The notes under the pieces: generated by a model
Seen by the model: only the letters and a program-made list of their open reading frames with translations
Databases searched by the model: none
What the model was told of the DNA's origin: nothing
From: a bacterium
Lineage (GTDB): Bacteria > Actinomycetota > Thermoleophilia > Solirubrobacterales > 70-9
Direction of reading: 5' to 3'
DNA: 34,836 nt
Assembly: GCA_023251935.1 (NCBI GenBank)
Contig: JAHEXV010000023.1
Span: 1-34,836 of the forward strand
Translations under genes and position numbers: made by a program
Part shown: positions 15,444-21,953 of the stretch, one piece after another
Numbering within the stretch: the stretch's first letter is position 1
Layout: each line of letters starts with the position of its first letter

Positions 15444-15790
15444 TTGTGCTCCTCTCGTAGCCTGGATGCCGTGCCGAACTTACCCCAGATCGCGCTCGCA
15501 GCACAATCCCTGGCGATAGGAGCGGGCACGCTCGAGATCCATCCGCATTCAGACAGGGGCTAAGGGGAGCGATGCACCCCGCGAATTCAGCACGAGGAGG
15601 CAAGTTCTTGCCGATCGCGTCGATCCGTCCCGGACCTGCGCATCGCTCCCATGGACGACTCTACTCGTGCCAAAGGCGCGGATCCAGCCACCTACCGCGA
15701 AGCGCTACCTGGTCGCCAGTAGCCAGACCCCGGGGCTGCTCTCGCAGCCCGGCGGCAACCGGCGACCTGAGGCGCCCCTGAAACGCGCTC
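15444..15790. other. Intergenic region without a convincing gene
   Basis: No frame shows coding bias. A 23-codon frame (ATG 15651 to TAG 15722, plus strand) is too short to support. The region ends with a SnoaL-3'-end-like repeat at 15739-15756, downstream of the exported-protein gene on the minus strand. Confidence 0.5.
15739..15756 (-). repeat. SnoaL 3'-end relic A
   Basis: Minus strand GCCGCCGGGCTGCGAGAG matches the codons for AAGLRE at the end of SnoaL genes. It lies 35 bases downstream of the unrelated exported-protein gene. Confidence 0.5.
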
Positions 15791-16219
15791 TTACTTGTAG
15801 AACTCGATGAAGAACGCCTGCGGTTCGAAGTCTGTGCCGTTCGACGTTGAGACCTCGGCCTGGACGTTGTTGCCTGCACAGTCGTGGAATGGATTGCCCA
15901 ACGCGAACTCCGCCTCCTCCTTTGCACCGTCCGGGGCCTTGGAGTAGTCGATCGTGACCTGGGCGCCCTTGAAGTTGAACGGCAGGTGCCGGAAGCAGTA
16001 GGCGGAGGTCGATTCCCGGCGCACGTTCGAAGAATCAACGTTCAGCGACTTCGAGGCGACCACGGCGCCGGTCGGCTTGACCCTGGCGTACCCGACGACC
16101 TTGCCGGTCGAAGCATGCCGTCCCGATGCAAGGACGGCTCCCGTGCCAAGGGCGAGGAAAAGAGCTAGCACCGCGACCACATTCGCGAACGTCAGCCGCG
16201 TGCGAATCCAATGAATCAA
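15791..16219 (-). CDS. Exported protein with Thermoleophilia-type signal segment
   Basis: The 142-residue protein begins with a basic segment and a hydrophobic helix (IHWIRTRLTFANVVAVLALFLALGTGAVLA), likely a signal peptide or membrane anchor. This LTFANVVAVLALFLALG pattern recurs in many exported proteins of Solirubrobacterales-like bacteria. The mature part is Ser/Lys-rich, with two cysteines (YCFRHLPFNF, HDCAGNNVQAEV) that may form a disulfide. No catalytic motif is seen. TTG 16217-16219 is the preferred start because GAGGGGG lies seven bases upstream; a longer frame to 16279 adds an Arg-rich stretch without a ribosome binding site. Confidence 0.72.
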   Translation of the reverse strand: MIHWIRTRLTFANVVAVLALFLALGTGAVLASGRHASTGKVVGYARVKPTGAVVASKSLNVDSSNVRRESTSAYCFRHLPFNFKGAQVTIDYSKAPDGAKEEAEFALGNPFHDCAGNNVQAEVSTSNGTDFEPQAFFIEFYK

Positions 16220-16269
16220 GGTGATACCCCCTCTTGATTGGCGCCGGCGACGCGACCCGGCGAACCTAG

Positions 16270-16506
16270 TTGCCGGCAACCCTATCTGCGACCATACGGG
16301 CGCGCTGCGCGTGTCTACCTCTCCTCCCTTCTGACTGGTGGGCGGAGTACGACCAGCACGTTCTCCGCCGCAACGCGATCGTCCACCAGGGGGCCAGCAT
16401 CACCCTTGGGGATGCCTCCCGGTCCCTTGAGGCGGCGCGGGCGTTCCGGCGGTTCATCGCGGAGGCATCCGATCGCACGCTGTTCGCAGAGGACGACAGC
16501 ACGTAG
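16270..16506 (+). pseudogene. Possible HEPN-like gene fragment
   Basis: The 78-codon frame contains WWAEYDQHVLRRNAIVHQGA and SLEAARAFRRFIAEA. RNAIVH fits the Rx4H motif of HEPN ribonuclease domains, and the surrounding helices fit too. A HEPN domain is normally 100 or more residues; the N-terminal half is missing, being preceded by unrelated sequence after an in-frame TAG 16267-16269. No Shine-Dalgarno sequence precedes TTG 16270. It looks like the C-terminal piece of a decayed gene. The motif is short, so chance similarity is possible. Confidence 0.35.
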
Positions 16507-16515
16507 GAGCCGCGC

Positions 16516-16533
16516 CTACTCCCGCAGCCCGGC
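16516..16533 (-). repeat. SnoaL 3'-end relic B
   Basis: Minus strand GCCGGGCTGCGGGAGTAG (AGLRE-stop) begins five bases after the TAG of the small monooxygenase-like gene. It is identical over 18 bases to the end of the SnoaL gene at 21516. Confidence 0.6.
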
Positions 16534-16537
16534 TGGG

Positions 16538-16828
16538 CTAGGCAGAAAAAACGGTGAGCCTATGAACTGGATTCGACTGAAAGCTCGGGGCGACAAAGTC
16601 ATCGCCTGCGACTTCCTTCATCGCGGGGATCAGCTTCTCGCTTCGGAACCGCTGGAGCTGCTCCTCGGAGTCCCAGACCGTGATGACGCGCCAGCCTCCA
16701 TTCGTTGGCCCGGCGATATGCACCTGGCATCCCTCCGGGAGTCGATTTTCGGGGATCACGCGGGCGCTGACCTGATCGTAAAGATGCTGAGTTCCCCCGG
16801 AAAGCTCGCTAACCACGACGACTGCCAT
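16538..16828 (-). CDS. Small antibiotic-biosynthesis-monooxygenase-like protein
   Basis: The 96-residue protein has the dimeric alpha/beta-barrel pattern: MAVVVVSELSGGTQHLYDQV, GCQVHIAGPTNGGWRVITVWDSEEQLQRF and a C-terminal amphipathic segment. Small ABM-type proteins act as cofactor-less monooxygenases, heme-degrading enzymes or structural dimers; WRVITVWDSEE matches the common ABM sub-group. The start is ATG 16826-16828 with GAGAGGAG upstream, rather than the seven-residue-longer GTG. The SnoaL-like repeat follows its stop at once. Confidence 0.72.
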   Translation of the reverse strand: MAVVVVSELSGGTQHLYDQVSARVIPENRLPEGCQVHIAGPTNGGWRVITVWDSEEQLQRFRSEKLIPAMKEVAGDDFVAPSFQSNPVHRLTVFSA

Positions 16829-16917
16829 GACTGTCTCCTCTCGTGCCACCCTCCAATCCAGCGGCCACCTGCGCCTACGCTAACGAATGGGCGGCGCCGT
16901 GTTGAGGGGGCCTAGGC

Positions 16918-17228
16918 ATGACCCGCGCGGCCAAAGCCTGCTCGAACCCGTATTGCGCCGAGACGATGCCCTTGTCCTGTCCACGGAAGAAAGGCGTGGG
17001 AAGGCAGCACGCGCCGCAAGCGCCTACCGAAGAACTGGCCTCGACTCAGGCGGCAGGTACTCCGCAGAGACCCGGTTTGCCGGATCTGCGCGCTCGCACT
17101 CTCGAGGGGAGGTCGACCACATCCAGGCGGGAGACGACCACAGCCTCGCCAACCTTCGGGGCGTCTGCTCGAGCTGCCATGCGGCGAAGTCCGGGCGTGA
17201 GGGGCAGCGCGGTAGGCGGGTGAAGTGA
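16918..17228 (+). pseudogene. HNH endonuclease with two frameshifts
   Basis: Three frames together rebuild one phage-type HNH nuclease. Frame 1, from ATG 16918, gives MTRAAKACSNPYCAETMP. Frame 2 gives CPVHGRKAWEGSTRRKRLP and later RRDPVCRICALALS. Frame 3 gives EVDHIQAGDDHSLANLRGVCSSCHAAKSGREG. Zinc CxxC pairs and the EVDHI...N...C.CH core are all there. Removing one T near 16973-16974 and one G from the GGGG at 17104-17107 restores a continuous protein of about 100 residues. Both extra bases are in homopolymer runs, so sequencing error is an alternative to decay. Such HNH genes are typical of prophages and mobile DNA. Confidence 0.65.
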
Positions 17229-17233
17229 GCGCC

Positions 17234-17250
17234 CTACTCCTGCAGCCCGG
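17234..17250 (-). repeat. SnoaL 3'-end relic C
   Basis: Minus strand CCGGGCTGCAGGAGTAG repeats the AGLQE-stop type ending. It lies between the HNH pseudogene and the RibD-C gene, with no SnoaL body attached. Confidence 0.5.
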
Positions 17251-17371
17251 TGCGTGTCAACTTGTTTTCGGGGTTCAGCCCGAGCGTGACCTGGGGAGGT
17301 CGACCGATGAGATCGGTGGTGCGGCGCGGTCTCAACTTACGACGACGGAAGCAAAGAGAAAGGACCGGACC

Positions 17372-17974
17372 ATGAAGCTGACGACCACGACACAAGTCTC
17401 ACTCGACGGGGTGATGCAGGGACCCGGAGGCCCGAACGAGAACCGCAGCGGCGGCTTCGAACGCGGCGGATGGGCGATGCCGCTCTTCGACAACGAGGCC
17501 CGGGCGTTCCTGGTCGAGGTATACGGGCGCGCCGACGCGTTCCTGTTCGGCCGGAAGACCTACGACATCTTCGCCGGCTACTGGGGAGTGATGGATCCGA
17601 GCGAGAACGAGTTCGCCGAGGCTCTGAACACGAAGCCCAAGTACGTGGCGTCGAGCACGCTCACCGAGCCCAAGTGGGACGACACGACGGTGCTGTCCGA
17701 TGATGTCGCGGCCGCGGTCGGCGAGCTGAAGGCCAAGTCGGGGCGCGAGCTGCAGGTGCACGGCAGCGGCGCCCTAATCCGGTGGCTCATGGACCATGAC
17801 CTCGTCGACGAGATCAACCTGGTCACCTGTCCCGTGGTCGTCGGCCAGGGCACGCGCCTGTTCCCCGACACCGGCCCGGACAGAGCATTCGAACTGATCG
17901 AATCGCAAACCACGCCGGGCGGGGTGATCATCCAGGTCTACCGGCCGGCCGGGCGCCCGGAGTACGCAACGTGA
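17372..17974 (+). CDS. RibD C-terminal / dihydrofolate-reductase-like protein
   Basis: The 200-residue protein has the DHFR-like fold of the RibD C-domain family: MKLTTTTQVSLDGVMQGPGG at the N-terminus, LFGRKTYDIFAGYW, KYVASSTLTEPKWDDTTVL, LQVHGSGALIRWLMDHDLVDEINLVTCPVVVGQGTRLFP. Members probably bind NADPH and reduce unknown substrates; stand-alone forms are common in soil actinobacteria and are not riboflavin genes. The start is ATG 17372 with AAAGGA upstream. It is monocistronic, with intact reading frame among decayed neighbours. Confidence 0.85.
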   Translation: MKLTTTTQVSLDGVMQGPGGPNENRSGGFERGGWAMPLFDNEARAFLVEVYGRADAFLFGRKTYDIFAGYWGVMDPSENEFAEALNTKPKYVASSTLTEPKWDDTTVLSDDVAAAVGELKAKSGRELQVHGSGALIRWLMDHDLVDEINLVTCPVVVGQGTRLFPDTGPDRAFELIESQTTPGGVIIQVYRPAGRPEYAT

Positions 17975-18089
17975 ACGGCTGACCTGGACCATGTGGGCTA
18001 GGACGCTCCACCGCGAGCCCCCGGCTCGATCGAAGCGGAACCGGCGAGGGTCCTAGTCCCGGAACGGCACCTTGCCGAACAATGTGACA

Positions 18090-18111
18090 GGCAGCCCGGT
18101 GGATTCGAGGG
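18090..18111 (-). repeat. SnoaL 3'-end relic G
   Basis: Minus strand CCCTCGAATCCACCGGGCTGCC encodes a degenerate ALEAAGL (TLESTGL) right after the stop of the dirigent-like ORF. The region 17975-18112 holds no other gene. Confidence 0.5.
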
Positions 18112-18112
18112 T

Positions 18113-18568
18113 CTAGGGGAGCGTGATGGTGAAGGTGTCCTCGGAAGCGTCGTGGGCCTGTTGGACCGACTGGAACGTACCGGTGGCCCCGTCGTACTTG
18201 CCGTTTCCACCGATGATCGACCCGGACGTCGTCTGACCAGCGAACGTGCCGCCCACGTTTACAACGAGCTGTCCGTCGGGGACGTCGAAGGTGCCCGTGC
18301 ACCGCCCCTTGGACTTCGAGAAGCTACCCGTGCCTTGGGTGACGATGCAGGTGGCGTTCAGTTCCCCGACGGTGTTCTTCGAAGAATCCTGAAGGGGACT
18401 GGAGAACGCGAACCCGCTGCCCGGCTTGGGTGCCGCCTGGGATTGCGACGGGGCAGCCCCAATCGGAGCGAACGTCCCTGTGTTGCCCCCGGGCTCCGTG
18501 AACGTCAGGGTCTGCGTGCTTCCGGTGGTCTTGTCGCCGTGGAGTCCTATCCGATGCGGCCGATCCAT
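18113..18568 (-). pseudogene. Dirigent/allene-oxide-cyclase-like secreted protein lacking its signal peptide
   Basis: The 151-codon frame from ATG 18566-18568 resembles a beta-barrel secreted protein family common in soil actinobacteria: TLTFTEPGG near the start, FAFSSPLQD, GELNATCIVTQGTGSFSKSKGRCTGTF with two cysteines, and GSIIGGNGKYDGATGTF near the end. Family members normally start with a signal peptide. Here the N-terminus is DRPHRIGLHGDK with no hydrophobic segment, and 39 bases further upstream lies the truncated start of a SnoaL gene. The body is probably intact but cannot be exported, so a decayed or chimeric gene is the best reading. A short cytosolic protein cannot be excluded. Confidence 0.5.
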
Positions 18569-18606
18569 GCGTGCCGCTGGTCGGCATCCCGGATCCCGGG
18601 CACGAT

Positions 18607-18627
18607 CTAAACGTTCTCCTGCGACAT
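18607..18627 (-). pseudogene. SnoaL 5'-end relic: MSQENV then stop
   Basis: The minus-strand sequence ATG TCG CAG GAG AAC GTT TAG is the start of a SnoaL gene closed after six codons. Its upstream 24 bases match those of the SnoaL genes at 8274 and 21919. The SnoaL body is missing; the dirigent-like sequence follows. Confidence 0.6.
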
Positions 18628-18636
18628 CGGCCGAGC

Positions 18637-18642
18637 AGTGTC
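18637..18642 (-). promoter_or_regulatory. GACACT -10-like element of the SnoaL relic
   Basis: It lies nine bases before the relic ATG, the same spacing as the GATACT elements at 8284-8289 and 21929-21934. Confidence 0.4.
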
Positions 18643-18660
18643 TCGCGCCATCGCAGGCGG

Positions 18661-18879
18661 CTACTCCGTCACGCATTCCCGCCAGGCCGGCCAAACACGA
18701 TCAAGCGCCTCCGCGACCACGGCATCAGGGTCCTCATGCGCCTCGAGCCTGAGGTCGAACACGAGGTCATCGCGTTGGAGGTCGGCGCGGACACCCCGCG
18801 ATCGCAACTGCGCCACCGCCTCTTGCGCCTGCTCGAGGCAGCTCGGGATCACCCTGCGTCGCCACTCCTGCCGAGCCAT
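18661..18879 (-). CDS. Small hypothetical protein (72 residues)
   Basis: The frame from ATG 18877-18879 encodes MARQEWRRRVIPS followed by helical sequence (EQAQEAVAQLRSRGVRADLQRDDLVFDLRLEAHEDPDAVVAEALDRVWPAWRE). Alternating charged and aliphatic residues give an alpha-beta-alpha pattern, and the composition looks protein-like, unlike shadow frames. No family is recognised and no Shine-Dalgarno sequence is obvious. It ends 19 bases before the -10 element of the SnoaL relic. Confidence 0.5.
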   Translation of the reverse strand: MARQEWRRRVIPSCLEQAQEAVAQLRSRGVRADLQRDDLVFDLRLEAHEDPDAVVAEALDRVWPAWRECVTE

Positions 18880-18906
18880 GAGTCGAGCGTACTCTCGCGA
18901 CGGCGC

Positions 18907-18940
18907 CTACCCCCGCAGCCCGGCGGCTTCGAAGGCTTCC
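18907..18940 (-). repeat. SnoaL 3'-end relic D
   Basis: The minus strand reads GAA GCC TTC GAA GCC GCC GGG and then CTG CGG GGG TAG (EAFEAAGLRG-stop), an almost complete SnoaL C-terminus. The frame continues upstream for about eight more codons and then meets TGA, with no SnoaL body. Confidence 0.6.
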
Positions 18941-19045
18941 GATGCGAGCAGCCGCGCTAACTGTTCGGTTCAACGGATCCGTTGGATTCTGTCCTAGCAG
19001 CGCCTTCAAGGTGCCCGGGCCCCCAGGAGTTAGTCGGGTTTCTGT

Positions 19046-19069
19046 CAGGGCTGGTCCTGCCGCCCTTGA
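19046..19069 (+). repeat. Third, partial copy of the 33-base repeat
   Basis: It matches 21 of 24 bases of the 3' part of the copy at 20740-20772 (CAGGG.TGG..CTGCCGCCCTTGA). Confidence 0.45.
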
Positions 19070-19175
19070 CCGTTGCCGGTTGACCTTGGTCAACAGGTCG
19101 GGATGTCACCTGACCTTGCCGCCCTTGGAAGTGCCCGGCTGACCGTCCTGAGGCTTGATGTACGAGGTAGAAATG

Positions 19176-19208
19176 CCGTCCCATTCCCTCAGGGCTGGCG
19201 CTGCCGCC
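19176..19208 (+). repeat. 33-base direct repeat, copy 1
   Basis: It begins CCGTCCCATTCCC and ends CTGCCGCC, and is identical to 20740-20772 at 31 of 33 positions. The two copies flank the beta-helix gene. Confidence 0.7.
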
Positions 19209-19419
19209 GCTGGAGGTGCCCCTCCCAGCCTGATAGCGCTCAGCTTCGACTTTCCGTCCCCCAAGCAACAGCGTCTGGCGCGGGAACATCAATAGTGGCC
19301 TCATCAGCGCCCCCAGCCAGGGTCCGGAATCCCACAACTGCCGGGCTCGTCCCTGTGCGACGTCGGAGTAGGCTGCATTGCCAGAGAAAGGCGCAGTCAA
19401 GGAAGCGAGGAGGGAGTTC

Positions 19420-20598
19420 ATGCGACGCGCAAAGGTGGTCGGCGCCCTCGTTGTAGCCGCGGGATTGCTCGCCATCCCGGCGGTGGCGGAGGGCAAGGTG
19501 ATCCCCGTCCATCCGGGCGACTCGATTCAGGCTGCGGTCGACAAGGCCAGCCCGGGGGACACTGTCCTCGTCTCGCCTGGCACCTACACCGAATCGAGCC
19601 AGCCGTGTCCGTCCGAGCCCGCCAGCAGCTGCGCGGTCGTCGTGACCAAGGACAACGTCAGCATCGTGGGCAAGGCGGGGACCTTCGGCGGCCACCACAA
19701 GGCCTCAGCCCACGCAAAGCGGGTGATCCTGAATGCCAACGGCGACCAGGACGTCGGGATCGACATCGGCAAGACGGACGATCCCGCCTGCCTGAATGAC
19801 CCGACCCTGCGCCTCAACGGCTCGCTGCTCAGGCACCTCACGGTTCAGGGCTTCGCCGACGATGGCATCCTGCTCTACTGCGTGAGCCGCTGGCGGGTCA
19901 CCCAGGTCCTGACGAAGGATGACGCCGAGTACGGGATCTTCCCCTCGCACTCGTTCAACGGGCGGGTGGACCATTCGTTTGCGTCGGGCGCCCACGACAC
20001 CGGTCTCTATATCGGTCAGTCGTTCAACTCGCGGATGGACCACAACGTCGCCACCGCCAACGTGAGCGGCTACGAGATCGAGAACAGCATCGGTGTCCTC
20101 GCCGATCACAACCTCGCCTACGGCAACACTGGTGGAATCCTCTCCTTCACGCTGCCGTTCCTCGACGCGAAGGTCAACAGCCACAATGTGATCGTCCACA
20201 ACATCGTCCGCAACAACAACGGGCCGAACGAGTGCACGGGCGGGCAGGTGTGCGAGGTGCCGTCGGGAACCGGCATCCTGCTGGTTGCCGCCGACCACAA
20301 TCTAGTCGCGCACAACCGGGTGACGGGCAACAACTCCTTCGGGATCGGCGTCGCCAACATCTGCCTGGCCCAGGGCCTATCGGCTCCGGAATGCGCGGCG
20401 GTCTCCGCGGACATCCAGCCAGACTCCGACAACAACCGGATCGCCTTCAACACGGTGCTCGGCAACGGCCAGAGCCCCGATCCGAGCCTGCCCCCTCCGT
20501 TCGCGAAGGATCTCGTCTGGGACACGACCGGAATTGGGAACTGCTGGGCGCACAACGTGTTCGGGACCTCGTTCCCCTCGCCGCTGCCCAGTTGTTGA
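19420..20598 (+). CDS. Secreted right-handed parallel beta-helix protein
   Basis: The 392-residue protein starts with a signal peptide (MRRAKVVGALVVAAGLLAIPAVAEG). It continues with the usual cap of beta-helix proteins (VIPVHPGDSIQAAVDKASPGDTVLVSPGTYTE) and coil repeats such as HLTVQGFADDGILLY, VDHSFASGAHDTGLYIGQS, MDHNVATANVSGYEIENSIGVLADHNLAYGN and VAHNRVTGNNSFGIGV. Asn ladders are plain. The fold occurs in pectate-lyase-like enzymes, NosD-type proteins and adhesins; no catalytic residues can be assigned, so polysaccharide binding or cleavage is only possible. The start is ATG 19420 with GAGGAGGGAG upstream; the longer frame from 19378 has no ribosome binding site. Confidence 0.85.
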   Translation: MRRAKVVGALVVAAGLLAIPAVAEGKVIPVHPGDSIQAAVDKASPGDTVLVSPGTYTESSQPCPSEPASSCAVVVTKDNVSIVGKAGTFGGHHKASAHAKRVILNANGDQDVGIDIGKTDDPACLNDPTLRLNGSLLRHLTVQGFADDGILLYCVSRWRVTQVLTKDDAEYGIFPSHSFNGRVDHSFASGAHDTGLYIGQSFNSRMDHNVATANVSGYEIENSIGVLADHNLAYGNTGGILSFTLPFLDAKVNSHNVIVHNIVRNNNGPNECTGGQVCEVPSGTGILLVAADHNLVAHNRVTGNNSFGIGVANICLAQGLSAPECAAVSADIQPDSDNNRIAFNTVLGNGQSPDPSLPPPFAKDLVWDTTGIGNCWAHNVFGTSFPSPLPSC

Positions 20599-20620
20599 GC
20601 TGACAAGTTCGGCGAGGGCC

Positions 20621-20653
20621 GGCGACGCGCGGCCTCGAACGCCGCGCGTCGCC
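20621..20653. terminator. 13-bp perfect hairpin after the beta-helix gene
   Basis: GGCGACGCGCGGC pairs perfectly with GCCGCGCGTCGCC around the loop CTCGAAC, 22 bases after the stop. There is no T-run, which is common for actinobacterial terminators. Confidence 0.6.
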
Positions 20654-20739
20654 CGGGAACGCACGGGCTCAAGCGCTGCGAGACCAAGACGCGGCAGCGG
20701 CGCCTTGCGATGCCCTGAGAGCCCGGATCTCCAGGAATA

Positions 20740-20772
20740 CCGTCCCATTCCCGCAGGGTTGGCGCTGCCGCC
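20740..20772 (+). repeat. 33-base direct repeat, copy 2
   Basis: It lies 142 bases after the beta-helix stop, in the same orientation as copy 1 at 19176-19208, with two mismatches. Confidence 0.7.
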
Positions 20773-20825
20773 CTTGATCGTGGGAATTTCCAGCCGCTAG
20801 CAGCATCTAGCGAAGCTCGCCACGG

Positions 20826-20847
20826 CTACGCCCGCAGCACGGCGGCT
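20826..20847 (-). repeat. SnoaL 3'-end relic E
   Basis: Minus strand GCC GCC GTG CTG CGG GCG TAG (AAVLRA-stop) begins 35 bases downstream of the exported-protein stop at 20880. Confidence 0.45.
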
Positions 20848-20879
20848 GTCAGGAAGAGTGCGTTCCGGCTGCTAGCGCT

Positions 20880-21404
20880 TTACAGCGGATCGCAGTGAGC
20901 AGCCCCGTCCGGAAAGCTGATCGGGTCGCCACGCGAGTGGATCGGGTCGAGGTTGAAGAAGGTGGTGAAGTCGGTCGTGAACCTCGCCAGGAACCCGTTA
21001 TGAAGCCTCGCGGGCCCGTGTCCGGCGAGCGAGAAGCTGTCCACCATCTTGCCGGAGAAGACGTCTGGGTCAGCGGTCGTATTCGAGACCTTGAAGTGGT
21101 TGCTGTAGTTGAACACGTAGGAGTTGCCGTCCTGGTCGGTTGCTCTCCCATGGGCGTGGGTTGTGTTGATCGTCGTCGTGACGCCCTGGCGGGTCCGTTC
21201 GTTGGTGATCGACTTCTCCGGTCCCGATCCGTTGACCGTGGTACCGCTCGGGAGGTTCGAGCAGGTGGTCGAGGAGAGGGAGAAGCTCACGGGAAACCTG
21301 TCGATTGTCGCTCCGTGATTCTTCGCCATTGCGCTCCCAACGGCAAGCATGAGCGCGAGGACGGCGACCGCGGCAACCACCAAGATCTTCAAGCGCGAGG
21401 ACAT
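20880..21404 (-). CDS. Exported protein of unknown function
   Basis: The 174-residue protein begins MSSRLKILVVAAVAVLALMLAVGSAMA, a clear signal peptide with an Ala-x-Ala cleavage site. The mature part is rich in Thr, Ser, Asn and Phe (NHGATIDRFPVSFSL, GSGPEKSITNERTRQGVTTTINT, FNYSNHFKVSNTTADPDVF, FLARFTTDFTTFFNLDP) and probably forms a beta-sandwich. Two cysteines, one near the start and one three residues from the end, could pair. No known domain is recognised. ATG 21402-21404 is chosen because GGAGG and AAGGAG lie just upstream; a frame extending to 21476 adds an Arg-rich stretch. Confidence 0.75.
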   Translation of the reverse strand: MSSRLKILVVAAVAVLALMLAVGSAMAKNHGATIDRFPVSFSLSSTTCSNLPSGTTVNGSGPEKSITNERTRQGVTTTINTTHAHGRATDQDGNSYVFNYSNHFKVSNTTADPDVFSGKMVDSFSLAGHGPARLHNGFLARFTTDFTTFFNLDPIHSRGDPISFPDGAAHCDPL

Positions 21405-21515
21405 TCTCCTTCGACCTCCAGGCTCCACGCCGCACCCTTGGCGGCTTCGGCGCGAACGTACCACCGGCAGCCGCATGCGGTCAACGTCACCCTTGAAACA
21501 GGTAGATCGTTTGAC

Positions 21516-21919
21516 CTACTCCCGCAGCCCGGCGGCTTCGAGGGCTTCCGCCCTGTGTCGATACTCCCGCACTCGGGCGATCTTTCCGTCGCGGACGGTG
21601 TAGATCCACGTTTCGCCCTGCCTCTCCTCGACAAGGCGCCACTGAGCTTGCCGCGACCCCACCAGCTCAGCGGGACGACCACCTGCTCACCCGCGTCTAT
21701 GAAGGCCTCGGGTTCAGCACCGAACTCATCAAAGGCGTCCTCGAACAGGGCGAAGAGTCGCTTGACCTCGGCGCGCCCCCGGTAGGTCGCCGAGTCGGGC
21801 AGGTCTGGCCTTGTTCGCCACTCGATCTCCGGGTCCAAGCACTCAAGCAGCGCATCCAAACCACCGCTGTTGAATGCCTTCCACGCGTTGCGCACGACCT
21901 CCACGTTCCCCTGCGACAT
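21516..21919 (-). pseudogene. SnoaL-like gene with a one-base frameshift
   Basis: From ATG 21917-21919 the frame reads MSQGNVEVVRNAWKAFNSGG, DPEIEWRTRPDLPDSATYRGRAEVKRLF and ends usefully at VVVPLSWWGRGKLSGA. The remaining SnoaL sequence (VEERQGETWIYTVRDGKIARVREY, then RHRAEALEAAGLRE and stop) is in another frame. The two join at about 21631-21637; inserting one base there restores about 134 residues, the normal family length. The continuing wrong frame runs on past the natural stop to 21389. Decay or a sequencing error are both possible. Its leaderless -10 element and 3' end are the best matches for the relics nearby. Confidence 0.7.
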
Positions 21920-21928
21920 CGCCCGCGC

Positions 21929-21934
21929 AGTATC
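21929..21934 (-). promoter_or_regulatory. GATACT -10-like element of the SnoaL pseudogene
   Basis: It lies nine bases before ATG 21917-21919, with flanking GCGAGATACTGCGCGGGCG close to that of the SnoaL gene at 8274. Confidence 0.5.
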
Positions 21935-21953
21935 TCGCGCGGCTTCGAGACCT

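Larger units (their letters stand above)
18880..19419. other. Gene-free 540-base stretch with short repeats
   Basis: No intact gene is seen on either strand. A minus-strand open frame through it has a shifting, low-complexity composition and no ribosome binding site. It contains SnoaL relic D (18907-18940) and three partial or full copies of the CAGGG-TGG-CTGCCGCC repeat (19046-19069, about 19110-19130, and 19176-19208). It looks like decayed coding DNA. Confidence 0.5.

Noticed and set aside
15572-15781. Plus-strand 69-codon frame in the gap after the cupin gene
   Set aside because: Composition is basic and random-looking, no family pattern, and it runs through the SnoaL scar on the other strand.
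18957-19496. Minus-strand 179-codon open frame before the beta-helix gene
   Set aside because: It has no ribosome binding site, runs over the beta-helix signal-peptide region, and consists of low-complexity Gly/Arg/Gln-rich sequence built on the short repeats.
15739-21519. Integron cassette array with attC-like sites
   Set aside because: The recurring sequence encodes a SnoaL C-terminus, has no paired R/L boxes, spacing is irregular and no integron integrase is present; the scar explanation is simpler.
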